Source: Bos javanicus (Eukaryota; Chordata; Mammalia; Artiodactyla; Bovidae). From it: 64,000 nt of DNA. The notes beneath the pieces were generated by a model, which worked only from the letters and a program-made list of their open reading frames with translations, searched no databases and was not told where the DNA came from. Of the stretch, positions 33,735 through 44,954 are shown piece after piece. Both the position numbers and the translations under genes were made by a program. The DNA lies in NCBI RefSeq assembly GCF_032452875.1, contig NC_083873.1, positions 78,179,987-78,243,986 of the forward strand. The letters are read 5' to 3'. Position 1 is the stretch's first letter, and the number at the start of each line of letters is the position of its first letter.

Positions 33735-34140
33735 GGGTTGAATAGAGTCCCTTCCAAAATTCAGGCCTCCCCTAAACCTCAAAATGTTATCTTAGATGGA
33801 AATAGGGTCTTTGAAGATGTGAGGTCATACTAGATCATTGTGGGACCTAACCCAATGACTGGAGTCCTTATAAGAAGAGAAAAAAAGAGTACAAAGAGGA
33901 ATACGCAAATGATGATGGAGGCAGAGGTGGGAGTGATGTGTTTACAAGTAAACACACAGCAAGGACTGCTGGAAGCCCTGAGAGAGGCAAGGAAGGATGC
34001 TTCTTTGAAGAAGGCCTGGACCACTGACACCTTGATTTCAACTTCTAACCTTCCAGAACTGAGAGAGAATAAACGTCTAATCTTTTTAAGCCACTGGGTA
34101 TGCAGTGCTTTGTTATGGCAGCCAAAGAAAACAAATACAG
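33735..34140 (+). mobile_element. MLT1-type MaLR LTR
   Basis: Co-linear with an ERVL-MaLR LTR: GGGTTGAATAGAGTCCCTTCC start, GGAAATAGGGTCTTTG, GTCCTTATAAGAAGAG, ACACCTTGATTTCAACTTCT, CCTTCCAGAACTGAGAGAGA and a GCCACTGGGTATGCAGTGCT end block. Confidence 0.85.
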
Positions 34141-35048
34141 CCTCTCTGTGAAGTCCTTCAAATAATCCATCTTAGGGGGTGTGATAGCGCATATGAAAAT
34201 ACCTGGAATTAAATCAGTTCAACCACAATAATGGACTCAGACTGGACTGCCTTCTGGGCTGATGTTAAAACCTCTCCCTCCTGATCACTCAAACTGGGTG
34301 AATTTATTACTTGACATTCTCTTGACATTGAGCATTTTTTAATTTTATTTTATTATTTTGTAAAAACACATCAAATTTTTTTTCTGTAAAAATAAATTAA
34401 AAATTTCCACAAAAAATTAAAATATTTCAAAAGCTAACTATTGAAAATAAAGCAAAATAAAACATAAAATGTTAATAATAAAATTCTAACAGATGCTATA
34501 CACAAAAAATAAAAGTGGCTATTCACTTATTTTTAGTTGTCAATGAATCAAGATGCTTTTTCATCTTATAGTGATTTAAGAATTATGTCTAAATATAAAT
34601 TTAACACCTTAACATCCTTGTAAAAGTAAAAATAATATGTATATGATATAAATTACAAGAATGAAAAATTTAAGATAATCTTGTACATAGAATAAAATAT
34701 AATAAAGGAATAGCAAGAGAGTACAACAAAAAACAAGAAGTACAATAAAATATAGAAGAAAAGAAAGTGCATTAACTTTGACAGTAAATGTGAAAAGATT
34801 GAACTTGTTTATAGGAGAAATAGTTTCTTGGCATGGGTTCCAAATAAAATCCATGTATATGATGCTTGTACAGCTACATTTAAGATGATACAGAAAACTA
34901 AAATGCAAAGGATGAATAAAGCAAATCCAAAAAAAAAAAAAAAATTAAAAAGTGGGTGTTAGTATATTCTTAGACAAAGTAGAATTTAAAATGGAAAACA
35001 TTAAATTGAAAAAGCCATTCATATTTATAAAAAGTACAGTCCACAAAT
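34141..35048. other. unassigned AT-rich stretch
   Basis: Strongly AT-rich (34340-34560 and 34600-34760 especially), with an A-run at 34930-34943. No recognised repeat and no gene. The minus-strand 99-codon frame at 34609-34908 is hydrophobic and F/L/Y-rich as expected from AT-rich DNA, and I do not accept it as coding. Confidence 0.5.
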
Positions 35049-35659
35049 TGTCAGGGAATGTTTAACAGGAGGATTCCTACATGCTCTTTCTCATAAATCC
35101 TCTGTTCCTTATCAGTGGAATGGCAAGCCGCTCCCAGGACTGAGGTCATTATATGAGACAAGCTTGAATCTCCTTCAGTAAATATTCTCTTTACGACAAA
35201 ACTGCTTAGTCTCGATCCTCATTCTTGAGATACGGATTGTCTCCTGACCTTGTGACCATTATTAATCCCTTGTTCCCTTGGTAACGGTTGCTGTACCTTT
35301 AGTTTTCTGATCTGTATCATTGTCGAAAGAAATTTCTTGTACAACAGCCTATATATATTCACAGAAAGATCATTAAAGCACCCTTGCTCCATCAGAGCTT
35401 GGGTCCCCATGTCTTTCTTTCTTTCTCTTTCTCCAGCTAATTCTCTGGAGCATAGAAACCCATCGTGCTCACTCTCCTGCCCGGGCTTCCAAGACCCCCT
35501 TGAGAGGGCACCCTGTGGCTTCGTGAGTGATGCAAGCCCTATGTCAAGGGTTTTATTGGTTCTCTGTGTAAACCAGGGAATATCAGCCTCTTTCTTTCTT
35601 TCACTTTCTTATTGTTGACTGCGGACCACCAGGTTCCAGTCCATTAAAGGACCCCAACA
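35049..35659 (+). mobile_element. solo LTR, ruminant class II ERV
   Basis: A 611-bp element starting TGTCAGGGAATG and ending CCAACA, flanked by a 6-bp duplication with one change (ACAAAT 35043-35048, ACAAGT 35660-35665). It has a TATA-like box at 35351-35358, ATTAAA at 35372-35377, a CT-rich block (35412-35435) and an end segment (ACCACCAGGTTCCAGTCC). It shares most landmarks with the minus-strand LTR at 4037-4692. No internal viral genes are present. Confidence 0.9.
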
Positions 35660-35839
35660 ACAAGTCATCTATATCTCTCATGAAACTATGGACCACCATG
35701 CAGCACATAAATATATGTGAATATAAAAATATAAAAGGATAGAGAAATAGTAGAGAAAGAGGCAGAAACTCTATTCTACTATGAAATGTCAGTTGATCTT
35801 TTATGGTTTGTGGAGGTAAAATTAAAACAAAAATAACAT
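35660..35839. other. short unassigned stretch
   Basis: AT-rich; nothing recognised. Confidence 0.4.
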
Positions 35840-35985
35840 TAAACGTCCTGTATGCCTTGCACTATTTTGAGTGCTTTGTATGCCTTAATTTCATCCTCAT
35901 AACACCTCTAAGGTCATATAATTACCTCAGTTTTTCATGTAAGAAAACTAAAAGTGAGTAAGAGGCCCAAGCTCTTAGGTATAAA
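35840..35985 (-). repeat. MIR SINE fragment
   Basis: Reversed MIR landmarks: CACTATTTTGAGTGCTTTGTA, split here, then TTTCATCCTCATAACACC and AGTAAGAGGCCCAAGCTC. Diverged. Confidence 0.65.
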
Positions 35986-36106
35986 ATAAGCTACAAGGAT
36001 ATATTGTACAGCATGAGGAATACAGCCAATATTTTATAATTATAAATAGAGTAAAAACTTTAAGACTGTGAATCACTATATTGTACACCTGTAACTTGTA
36101 TTAAAA
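35986..36106 (+). mobile_element. old L1 3'-end fragment
   Basis: Matches the common artiodactyl old-L1 3' end: GCTACAAGGATATATTGTAC, GCCAATATTTTATAATTA, CACTATATTGTACACCTG. Confidence 0.75.
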
Positions 36107-36689
36107 AGAGTTCCCAGCTGAGAGAGGGAGAAATAGGTAAATATGTATGTGAAAAGAGCATGGAATAGAGGTACTCCGGTTCAGCCAAGAGTGATGAGCA
36201 AGGAGTGAGATGATGGGGAAAGCCATGTCAAATCAGAGTTATTTCTTCAGAACTACATGCATGACTGGATCAAGTAAGAGGTTCATGAAAATTAAGTGAA
36301 GGGAGGGTCTTCCAGTCCTTGAAGAAACTGATCCAGCAATGTTAAACAGGAGATGGTATTAATTTAGCCAGTCCCAGTGAAATTCACCTAGCACTAACCT
36401 CTGGGTCTGCTGTTTTACAGTTGCCCAGATTTCTCTTTATTGGAAGAAGTGGTTCATTTGTCCCATGACAATGAAGTCCTTTGCCCTTGTCTTTCTCATT
36501 AGCTAGTCTTCTGAGCTAGTTATTAAGTGGTTCTCCTTCCCAAACACCCAAATTCACAAAATAAAAGCCAAATAAGAACTATGAAATCTCTTAGAACGGC
36601 CCTTAATTCCCAAATGATATTTTCTTATAGAACTGTCAGTTTTAAGATGACTTGAATGTTTGTAATTAATTGAAAATGTGGTGATTCCA
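36107..36689. other. unassigned stretch
   Basis: No recognised repeat or gene. Confidence 0.45.
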
Positions 36690-37330
36690 TTATTCAGTTA
36701 AACAGTCAACCTGGTATTTGTTGACTGCAGGATGCCAAGCTTTGTTTTAGGTACGGAGAATTCCACTGTAAACTAAAAGTCAAATCCCTGAGGCATAGTA
36801 TCTCTAGCCTGGTAAAGAAAATGAACAATTAAGCAAACAAATTAATTTGTGGTAATGAGTACTTTCATGGGACAAGTTCAAAGTTCAAGAGCTCAAACCA
36901 GCTGTGTCAAGGAAGACCCTAGAAAATGTGATATATAATATAAGATTGGACCTGAAAAAAGGAAGATAATCAAGTAAAGATGTCACAGACCCAAAGAGAT
37001 GGAGGAGGGGAATGATAATGTTGGAGACTATTCTTGTAGACTGAGCATGAGACTGAAGGGCAAGGGGAAATGTGACTTGATTCACATTTTAAGAGGAGCT
37101 GAATTGTTTAGTACCACTGAAACTTAAAGTAGAAAAGAAGAATGTGAACAGTGCAGCTAAAGGGGTAGCAGGGGCCCAGGCAGAAAAAAGTCTAATTAAC
37201 TATGTTACAAACTTTATATCATTGAGCACTGAGGGCCAATTGAAGTAGTAAAGCCATGATTATGTTATGGAAGTGACTTAATCAAACTGGTGTTTTTGAA
37301 AGCTCACTCAGTGTACTTACTATATGGGAG
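36690..37330 (-). repeat. L2 LINE fragment
   Basis: Reversed, strongly diverged L2 3' region: GCCAAGCTTTGTTTTAGGTAC near 36737 (split here), the AAGTCAAATCCCTGAGG block, GTAGCAGGGGCCC near 37166, and CATGATTATGTTATGGAAGTG near 37255 (split here). Confidence 0.6.
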
Positions 37331-37463
37331 AATAGGTTGGATTGGGACAAGAGTTAGGCAGGGAAACCGTTTGGAGATTTTTGAGCCTGTGAAGCCTTCT
37401 AGATTTGGGTATTGTCATTTTCTTTGATATCCAAACTTCAATAAAATAAGATAAACCCCATCC

Positions 37464-37681
37464 TGTGCTAAATCGCTTCAGTCATGTCCCACTCTTTGCA
37501 ACGCTATGGGCCATGGTCCACCAGGCTGCTCTGTCGGTGGAATTCTCAGGCAAGAATTCTGGAGTGGGTTGCATTGCACTCTTCCAGGGGATCTTCCCAA
37601 CCAAGGGATCAAACCCACGTTTCTTATATCTCTCGTGTTGGCAGCAGGGTTCTTTACCACTAGCGCCACCTGGGAAATCCC
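37464..37681 (-). mobile_element. Bov-tA SINE
   Basis: Reversed Bov-tA with tail side CTGTGCTAAATCGCTTCAG, body, and a head ending CCACCTGGGAAATCCCA. Confidence 0.92.
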
Positions 37682-38440
37682 AAACTCCATCCTACAAACC
37701 TAGAATAAGGTTACATTGCCTCATAGTAGTCCATACTTCTAGTTCAGAATTCCTGCTTTAGAGTCAGTTCTTAACGATTTCCCTGTCATCTCCTGTCATC
37801 TCTACTGTGCCTTGCACCAACCATTTGAGGAGGAGGGAGCAGACCAAGAGAAACTGCCATTTTCTGACAAAAGTTAGGGAAAAAAAATAAAAGTTAAACT
37901 CAATACCATGTGATAAATATCCCCACTGTGGCATGCACAGAACACAAAAGTCGTCCACTCCTCTGCACAATTCACAGTCCAAGAGAAATGAAATCTAGGC
38001 TGTGTCCAGCCTGTGGAGCAGGATTCAGACAAAGGGAAAGATGCAGAGCAGAGGGAAGGTGAGTGTGCAGGGAATGAAACGGCCCAGGAAAAGCCTCACA
38101 GGCACAAGAAGACAGGTTTTGGGAACCACATATAAATTAGTATTGTTGGGACATTGGTACAAGATGTGAAGTTGGAAGAGGTAAGTTAGAAAAGATGATC
38201 AAAATCAATCTTTTCTTTAATGGGTTTAATTCTGAAAACTTATCAAAATTGAAATATTATTTCCATCAAAATAATGTATCAAGTTTAAAAAGTAAAATTT
38301 ATACTAAAAGGATAAAAATAGCAGGCCTCTGTCTAACTCCACCTAGAAACTTCTACTTTATGGTGTTTTTTGACATGTATTTATATATTCTAAGTAGCAT
38401 GCATATATTAATGTTTTTTTCTTTCTTTTTAACATTTACT
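37682..38440. other. unassigned stretch
   Basis: No repeat or coding feature recognised. Confidence 0.45.
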
Positions 38441-38526
38441 ATGGACAGGGACGCCTGGCGTGCTGTGATTCATGGGGTCACAAAGAGTCAAAGACGACTG
38501 AGCGACTGAACTGAATTGAACTGAAC
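38441..38526 (+). mobile_element. 86-bp BovB 3'-terminal fragment
   Basis: Only the last stretch of BovB (ATGGACAGGGACGCCTGGCG to the CTGAATTGAA tail), an extreme 5' truncation. No clear duplication. Confidence 0.88.
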
Positions 38527-39139
38527 TTAGTTTTCTGGTCATATTTTAAAAATACTTCCCTGAATTTAAGTTGCATATTCCCCTACCTTGTCTTGTAGAA
38601 ATAAAAACATAAAGTTTAATCATTTGCTTAAAGTCATAACAAATATTTTAAGTAAAGCCAGATAATTTTCAACACAAAGTAAATAGGAGGCAATATGATA
38701 AGGACTATGAGAACTATACCATTATTATTATTATTTTGTGTGTGTGTGTGTGTGTGTGTGCTTGTTTTTCTGTAGAACAATAGTGCCATTTGTACAATAT
38801 TTCATGATGAATTCTATATAAACTTGCAAGTGTGATATGTTGCATCTAATAATGAATTCCTTCTTGAAGGAATAAAACACCAAAATATTTTGTACTGGAA
38901 CTTATTTGATGCTCATTTTGCTTTTGTGGATTTATATACTGTGTTAGATCTCTGGGACTGGTTTTCAAACTGAATTTCAGGAGAATTTGAGGAATGTCCT
39001 TATATGGCCCCCAATATTTGTTAAAATTTTATTTATGGTTAAAAAAAAAGGTTTAGACATTGATATCCACTGAGAAAATAAATCTTCATCTTTCTTACAT
39101 CCTGTCCCCCATATATACAAATTTGCTTGCTTCTATTGT
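38527..39139. other. unassigned stretch with microsatellite
   Basis: AT-rich DNA containing a (TTA)5 run at 38721-38735 next to (TG)12 at 38737-38760. Nothing else recognised. Confidence 0.6.
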
Positions 39140-40182
39140 GCCAAAGCTTTTGACTGTGTGGATCACAAAAAACTGTGGAAAATTCTTCAAGAGATGGAAA
39201 TACCACACCACCTGACCTGCCTCTTGAGAGATCTGTATGCAGTCAAGAAGCAACAGTTAGAACTGGACATGGAACAACAGACTGGTTCTAAATAGGAAAA
39301 GGAGTACGTCAAGGCAGTATATTGTCACTCTGCTTATTTGACTTATATGCAGAGTATATCATGAGAAACACTCGGCTGGATGAAACACAAGCTGGAATCA
39401 AGGTTGCTGGGAGAAATATCAATAACCTCAGATATGCAGATGATACCACCCTAATGGTAGAAAGTGAGGAAGAACTAAAGAGCCTCTTGATGACAGTGAA
39501 AGAGGAGAGTGAAAAAGTTGGCTTAAAGCTCAACATTCAGAAAACTAAGATCATGGCATCCAGTCCAATCACTTCATGACCAATAGAGGTGGAAACAGTG
39601 TCAGACTTTATTTTTTGGGCTCCAAAATCACTGCAGATGGTGATTGGAGCCATGAAATTAAAAGATGCTTACTCCTTGGAAGGAAAGTTATGACCAACCT
39701 AGACAGCATATTAAAAAGCAAAGACATTACTTTGCCAACAAAGGTCTGTCTAGTCAAGGCTATGGTTTGTCCAGTAGTCATGTCTGGATGTGAGAGTTGA
39801 ACTATAAAGAAACCTTAGTGCTGAAGAATTGATGCTTGTGAACTGTGGTGTTGGTGAATACTCTTGAGAGTCCCTTGGACTGCAAGGAGATCCAACCAGT
39901 CCTGAGCATTCATTGGAAGGACTGATGTTGAAGCTGAAACTCCAATACTTTGCCCACCTAATGTGAAGAGCTGACTCATTTCAAAAGACCCTGATGCTGG
40001 GAAAGATTGAAGGCAGGAGGAGAAGGGAATGACAGATGATGAGATGGTTGGATGGCTGAACCAACTCAATGGACATGAGTTTGGGTAGACAACGGGAGTT
40101 GGTGATGGACAGGGAGGCCTGGCGTGCTGTGGTCCATGGGGTTGCAAACAGTCAGACACGACTGAGCGACTGAACTGAACTG
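39140..40182 (+). mobile_element. BovB, 5'-truncated in RT
   Basis: A 1.04-kb BovB from the CCAAAGCTTTTGACTGTGTGG palm block to the CTGAACTGAACTGA tail. A 5-bp duplication ATTGT is possible (39135-39139 and 40183-40187). The RT C-terminal half is open at 39322-39579 with an intact NNLRYADDTTLM box, then frameshifted near 39580. Confidence 0.9.
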
Positions 40183-40232
40183 ATTGTTCCAATGTACTTA
40201 TACTACAATTTATGGTTAAATAGTCATTAAAA

Positions 40233-40511
40233 CAGAGAAGGCAATGGCACCCCACTCCAGTACTCTTGCCTGGAAAATCCCATGGACAGAGGAGCCTGGT
40301 AGGCTGCAGTCCATGGGGTCGCTAAGAGTCAGACACGACTGAGTGACTTCACTTTCACTTTTCACTTTCATGCATTGGAGAAGGACATGGCAACCCACTC
40401 CAGTGTTCTTGCCTGGAGAATCCCAGGGACGACGGAGCCTGGTGGGCTGCCGTCTATGGGGTCACACAGAGTTGGACATGACTGAAGTGACTTAGCATAG
40501 CATAGCATAGC
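40233..40511 (-). mobile_element. Bov-A2 SINE
   Basis: Complete reversed Bov-A2. Its right end carries a five-fold TAGCA repeat. The perfect 13-bp TSD ATAGTCATTAAAA flanks it (40220-40232 and 40512-40524). Confidence 0.96.
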
Positions 40512-40524
40512 ATAGTCATTAAAA

Positions 40525-41159
40525 AGATTGGATTTTTTTTACAGCCTGGACATATCATATACCATGATTATTTTCCCTTTATTTTGCGTTTCAGTTCTTT
40601 AATATATTAAATTATATATTTTCATTTGCTTGCTTTCTGTCTACCTATCAATACTTTATCCCTATGAAGTCTGATAAAAGTGAAAATAACTGATATATTA
40701 AAACACATCAGTTTAATTTTCTTCTAGCAGACATTTTATCCTGCTGTAGTTTCAGTTGTTCCTTTTACTTATTTCTCACACTACCATCTATAAAATCCCT
40801 ATCTTTGACCAGCATTGCATCTATTATTGTTCAAATTTCTTGTTTCCTCTTTACTGATTCATCCCCTCATTTTGGTAGACTGCATTTACCATTAGCTTTC
40901 TGAATAGAATTTCTGAGTTATACATTGGTTTGCTTCTATTTGACCTCATCACTTAGGGGTTTAGGTTTCAGTTTTCTTTGAGTTACTAAGTCATCTTAAG
41001 GGTTTAAGTTATAGTTTTTTCTAAGCTTTTAAATCATGTTCTATTAGTGCAGTTACTTTCTCTATTTCTTGTCTGCTGTTGTTGCTTTTTTCCACTCAAT
41101 TTGTCCTCCTGGCTTAAGCCCTGTTTTATTCTTTTACTGTCAATTCAAAGGGTTTGGTA
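40525..41159. other. unassigned stretch
   Basis: AT-rich, no recognised feature. Confidence 0.45.
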
Positions 41160-42078
41160 GGAAGTCTTTGAAATGGCCACTGATAGTCACTGCCTTTTGG
41201 TATTCATGTGCTGTGTAGCCTCTTCCCCTTATATATGGGCTGGACCTAGTGAGTCATGTATAAAGAACAGTGTATGACAAATGTAATGGGATTTCACCTC
41301 TGAGATTAGGTTACAAAGAGACCTTGACTTGGGTCTTAACTTTCTGTCTCTGTTGCTCTCATTCTCATTCTTACTCTCTCACTAGCTCTGAGGAAAGCAG
41401 ATTTCTGTATTGTGACCTGTCTTATATACAGGAGCCCATGGCAAGGAGCAAAGGCAGATCTCTGGTCAATAATCAACAAAGAATTATAGGCCCTCAGTGC
41501 AATAGGCTGGGAGGAACTGAATTCTGCCACATGAATGAGCTTAGAAGCAGATCCTCCCCCTTTCAAGTCTTCAGATAAGACTGTAGGTCCTGTTGACACC
41601 TTGGTTGTTGGCTTGTAGGAAACCATGAGATGAAGGTACTCAGATAAGCTGCACCAAATTCCTGATTTCTATAGACCGAGTGTGTATGTCACATAATATG
41701 TTGAAATCCTCATTCACAGTGTGATGGTGTTAAGAGTTGGGGCCTTTGGGAGGTTAGATCATGAAATACCCTCATGCATGGTATTAGTGTCCTTATAAAA
41801 GGACTGACCCCAGAGACAGCCTCTGTCCCTTCCACCATGTGAAGATACAGCAGGAAGCTGTCTATGAACCAGGAGGCAGGCTTTCAGCTGACACCAAATC
41901 TGTTGGTGTCTTGATCTTAGACTTTTGACCTCCAGAACTCTAAGAAATAAATTTATGTAGTTTATAAGCTAGCCAGTTTATGGTAGTTTATTATAATAGC
42001 CTGAGCAGATTAAGGCAAAATAATAAATGTTGTTTTAAGTTGCTAAATTTGGCTTATTTGTTTTATAACCATAGATGG
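41160..42078 (+). mobile_element. old MaLR/ERVL-like LTR, split by another LTR
   Basis: Left part (41160-41681) has ATAGTCACTGCCTTTTGGTA, GGGCTGGACCTAGTGA, AGCAGATCCTCCCCC and CCAAATTCCTGATTTC. The right part resumes at 42014 with AATAATAAATGTTGTTTTAA, the usual polyadenylation region of this LTR type. A second LTR fills the gap. A plus-strand frame at 41270-41578 is not coding. Confidence 0.65.
41682..42013 (+). mobile_element. MST/MLT1-type MaLR LTR nested in older LTR
   Basis: Landmarks in order: ATATGTTGAAATCCTCATTC, GGGGCCTTTGGGAGG, GTGTCCTTATAAAAGGACTG, CTTCCACCATGTGAAGATAC, TGTCTTGATCTTAGACTT, CTCCAGAACTCTAAGAAATA and a CCAGTTTATGGTAGTTTATT end. Confidence 0.85.
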
Positions 42079-42110
42079 CATATATAGAGAGATTTTACAA
42101 AGGAACAGAG

Positions 42111-42298
42111 GGACTTCCCTTGTGGTCCAGTGGTTGAGACTTTGCCTTCCAATGTAGGGTCTGCAGGTTTGATCCCTGATTGGGGAGCTAAGATCTTATA
42201 TGCCTCATGGCCCAAAAACCAAAACATAAAACAGAAACAATATTGTAACAAGTTTAATAAAAATTTTAAAGACGATCCACATCAAAAAAATATTTAAA
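42111..42298 (+). mobile_element. CHR-type tRNA SINE
   Basis: Starts GGACTTCCCTTGTGGTCCAG (tRNA-like head), passes the GTTTGATCCCTGATTGGGGA B-box region and ends A-rich. The 12-bp duplication AAAGGAACAGAG/AAAGGAATAGAG (42099-42110 and 42299-42310) has one mismatch. Confidence 0.9.
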
Positions 42299-42429
42299 AA
42301 AGGAATAGAGATTATCACATGTGTCTAATTTGTCATGTCTGAACATACACCTGGAGATTTTTCATTAAAAGCCATCATATAATTTTTTAAAGACAGTGAA
42401 ATGATAATTATTTTAAAAGAGTTATTACA

Positions 42430-42770
42430 TGCAAACCTTGTGGAGAACTTCCTGGAGAGAGCTAGACTGGAATAAAGGAACTATTGCAATGATACAGATG
42501 GGAAATGATGAGGACCTTAATCAAGTCAGTACCAGAGGATATGGAGGAAAGAAGGCAAATACGAGAGCTTTAGTCACTGATGTCAATACAGTGTGATTCC
42601 TGAGTAGATGTTATGGTTAAATAATGAGCTGATTTCTCCTGGATTCCAATCTTGAGGGAATGAAGTAGATCATGGTTCTGTCAGGGTAAAGCATAGAGAA
42701 GAAGTGAAAATGGAAAGGATAAGAATAAGCTTAGTTTTGGACATTCTGAATTTGAAATGCTCTGGTACAT
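42430..42770 (-). repeat. L2 LINE fragment
   Basis: Reversed diverged L2: ACTATTGCAATGATACAGAT, then TTAGTTTTGGACATTCTGAA at about 42733, co-linear with the L2 ORF2 C-terminal/3' region. Confidence 0.65.
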
Positions 42771-42774
42771 CTGT

Positions 42775-43030
42775 ATGAAAATAATGGTAATAATGATAAT
42801 AACAAGCAGCTTGCATTAAGTGCTTAATTATCAATAGACCCTCTTTGATGAACCCTACATGACTTACCTTGTTTTATTCCTATGACAGCACTGTCTAATA
42901 GTTCCTATCATTATTCCTATTTAATGAGGAATAATTTGAGGATTAGACAGGTCAAATAACTTTCCCAAAGGGCATAGAGTGATTGTGAGATAATAACTTA
43001 AATATAAGCAGTCTGTTTCTAAGCTCAAGC
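42775..43030 (-). repeat. MIR SINE
   Basis: Reversed MIR: ATGATAATAACAAGCAGCTT, AGTGCTTAATTATC, AATGAGGAATAATTTGAGGA, ACTTTCCCAAAGGGCATAGA, ending near the tRNA-derived head. Confidence 0.75.
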
Positions 43031-44177
43031 TTCTCTCCCCTCCACACTGTTCTTATAGGACCAGCTCTCAAAAGAAACTAATTGGGCATTGTCTTCAAAA
43101 ATTTTGAATTCCTTTTGGTTGCCCTGAACATTTTTGTAACAAGACAATTCAGTTTCTAATTACATGACTGGGCCTACAGCCTGGAGAGTAATTATAGTTA
43201 TTTAAAATTTTCTGGTGACTTATTATATTTTGTGAATCAATTACATGTAAGATATGTTGTTGATAGATATGGAAAAAGACAGGCCTGGTCTTTAGTGTTA
43301 AATTTAATCATTATAGTACAAGTCTCCTGGGTGATGCATCTCACATTCATTTAAGTGGATTATGATAGTGACTGTTTAAATCCAGGATCTTCAGTATACG
43401 AGGCTGTACAGGATAAAAGTCTCTTGATCTTAATTATGCTATTGAGAAATTATGACCCAAATAGTGTTACCTAAATATTGAATTTGGTTTACTTTGACTC
43501 TGCGTTATTTAAAAAAGAAAAAAAAAAATCTTCAAATGGCTGTTTCGATGGAACAGGAAAATGTATTATATTTTCTGGAATAATCATCAATTTGGCAGAA
43601 CATTGAAATTTGCAGAGCTATATATATAAAGGAAAAAAGAGATTTGTACTCTGGCTGTTCTCTTAGGACTGCTAGAAGTTGATTTTTATCATTGAAATGA
43701 GTAAGTGAACTTTTGTGACAATTGCAGAAGCTGGGGGAGAGTGTAAGAAGATATTTAGATAAAGCTATAGAAATTCGGAATGTTCAAGGTCAAGGGCATT
43801 AAGGGAAGACTGCACACAGGCATTAATTCAAAGAATTTCAATTCATTCAGTGACCTCTTCTCTATACTGTTTGCACTGTGTCTTGTCTTATTTTTGAATC
43901 CATATCCTGAACTGATCTTCATACTGTCACCTTACGAAATTTGAATGCCTCTTTTAATCCAGCTTTTTTGTTATAAAAATGTTAAAATATACAACAAAAA
44001 ATAATGTAATACATCTCTGATACTCTTCATCTAGGTTCAGCAGTTGTTAAAGTTTGTCATATTAGCATGTATGCATGTGTATGTGTATATATTCTAATTC
44101 GTCCTTGAGTATCTCAACATGCATGTTTAGGATTAAGGAATTCTTTATAGACTCTTCATTGCTTATAAGAAGAGAAT
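43031..44177. other. unassigned stretch, possible conserved noncoding DNA
   Basis: Not recognisably repetitive. The part at about 43080-43270 has several TAATTA/ATTA-type words with balanced flanks and might be conserved noncoding sequence. This is only an impression. 43970-44130 may be an old, unassigned repeat. Confidence 0.3.
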
Positions 44178-44400
44178 TTGATGTAATGATTAAGAGTAAA
44201 AGCATTAGAGAACCAAGTTTAGATCCTGACCATGCTACTTAACTATGTAAAATTGCTTTACCTCTTATGACCTGTTTTGACATATATAAAATGGGAATGG
44301 AATACTTTTCAACCTGGCAGGATTACTACAAGATCAAATGAGAGTATAAGCAAAATGCCTCAGCATAATATCTCTTACAAAGTGAGTGTTCAGTAAGCAG
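44178..44400 (+). repeat. MIR SINE
   Basis: Forward MIR: ATGTAATGATTAAGAGTAAA, the TTTAGATCCTGACCATGCTA box, ATATAAAATGGGAATGG, ATCAAATGAGAGTATAAGC, AGTGAGTGTTCAGTAAGC. Confidence 0.8.
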
Positions 44401-44954
44401 TGATATTTTGATTAAGTACTTGTCATCTCTTTCCATCCTTGCCTTACTGCTCCCTGTTTTTGCTCTGCAGACATTACATACTCACAGACAATATGAAATC
44501 AAATTAAGACTGAAAATGGAAATTTGAAGAAAAGTTTGGAGAAAGTATAATTCTGTTGGTTAACGTATCTTTACTCAATTCAATTTAAACTACTCTGAAA
44601 AGCAAATAAAAATGAATTCAAAAGAAAGTATTGCTTTCCTATGTTGTCCTTTGATGAGAATTAACAAATCTGAATTTCCTTCTGCTTAAGTTAAATTTGC
44701 ATTATTTAGGAAGGCTTTCATAGATAGGCAGGGCTTCAGAGCTTTTAAACAGCCCACATTCAAGTAAGGCTATAACTAGTATTCAGTGTTTGTCATTAAA
44801 AAGAAACCTTAAAAAAAAAAAAAAAAAAAAAGAAACCTTTTGTCATTGGGCTGTTTTCACAGAGAATCACAAAGAATCTAATAATAATTTTGGAGGCAGT
44901 TGGAGCCCTTTGTAACTTTTAGAGAAACAAGGGAAAGATTGTGGAAAGATTACT
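44401..44954. other. unassigned stretch with poly(A) between short duplications
   Basis: Mostly unique. At 44801-44838 a run of 20-plus A lies between two AGAAACCTT words, possibly a poly(A)-only retroposition or A-run expansion. Confidence 0.45.

Noticed and set aside
34609..34908. A 99-codon membrane protein
   Set aside because: The hydrophobic composition is what AT-rich DNA gives by chance; there is no family, start context or conserved neighbour.
4037..35659. The two class II LTRs as ends of one 31-kb provirus
   Set aside because: They are in opposite orientations, each has its own 6-bp TSD, and no viral genes lie between them.
38717..38760. CRISPR-like or satellite array
   Set aside because: It is a simple microsatellite; no spaced direct repeats occur anywhere in the window.
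39322..39579. An active BovB reverse transcriptase
   Set aside because: YADD is intact, but the copy is 5'-truncated and frameshifted right after 39580.
41270..41578. A 102-codon gene, with an overlapping minus-strand frame
   Set aside because: The interval is an old LTR; both strands being open reflects chance.
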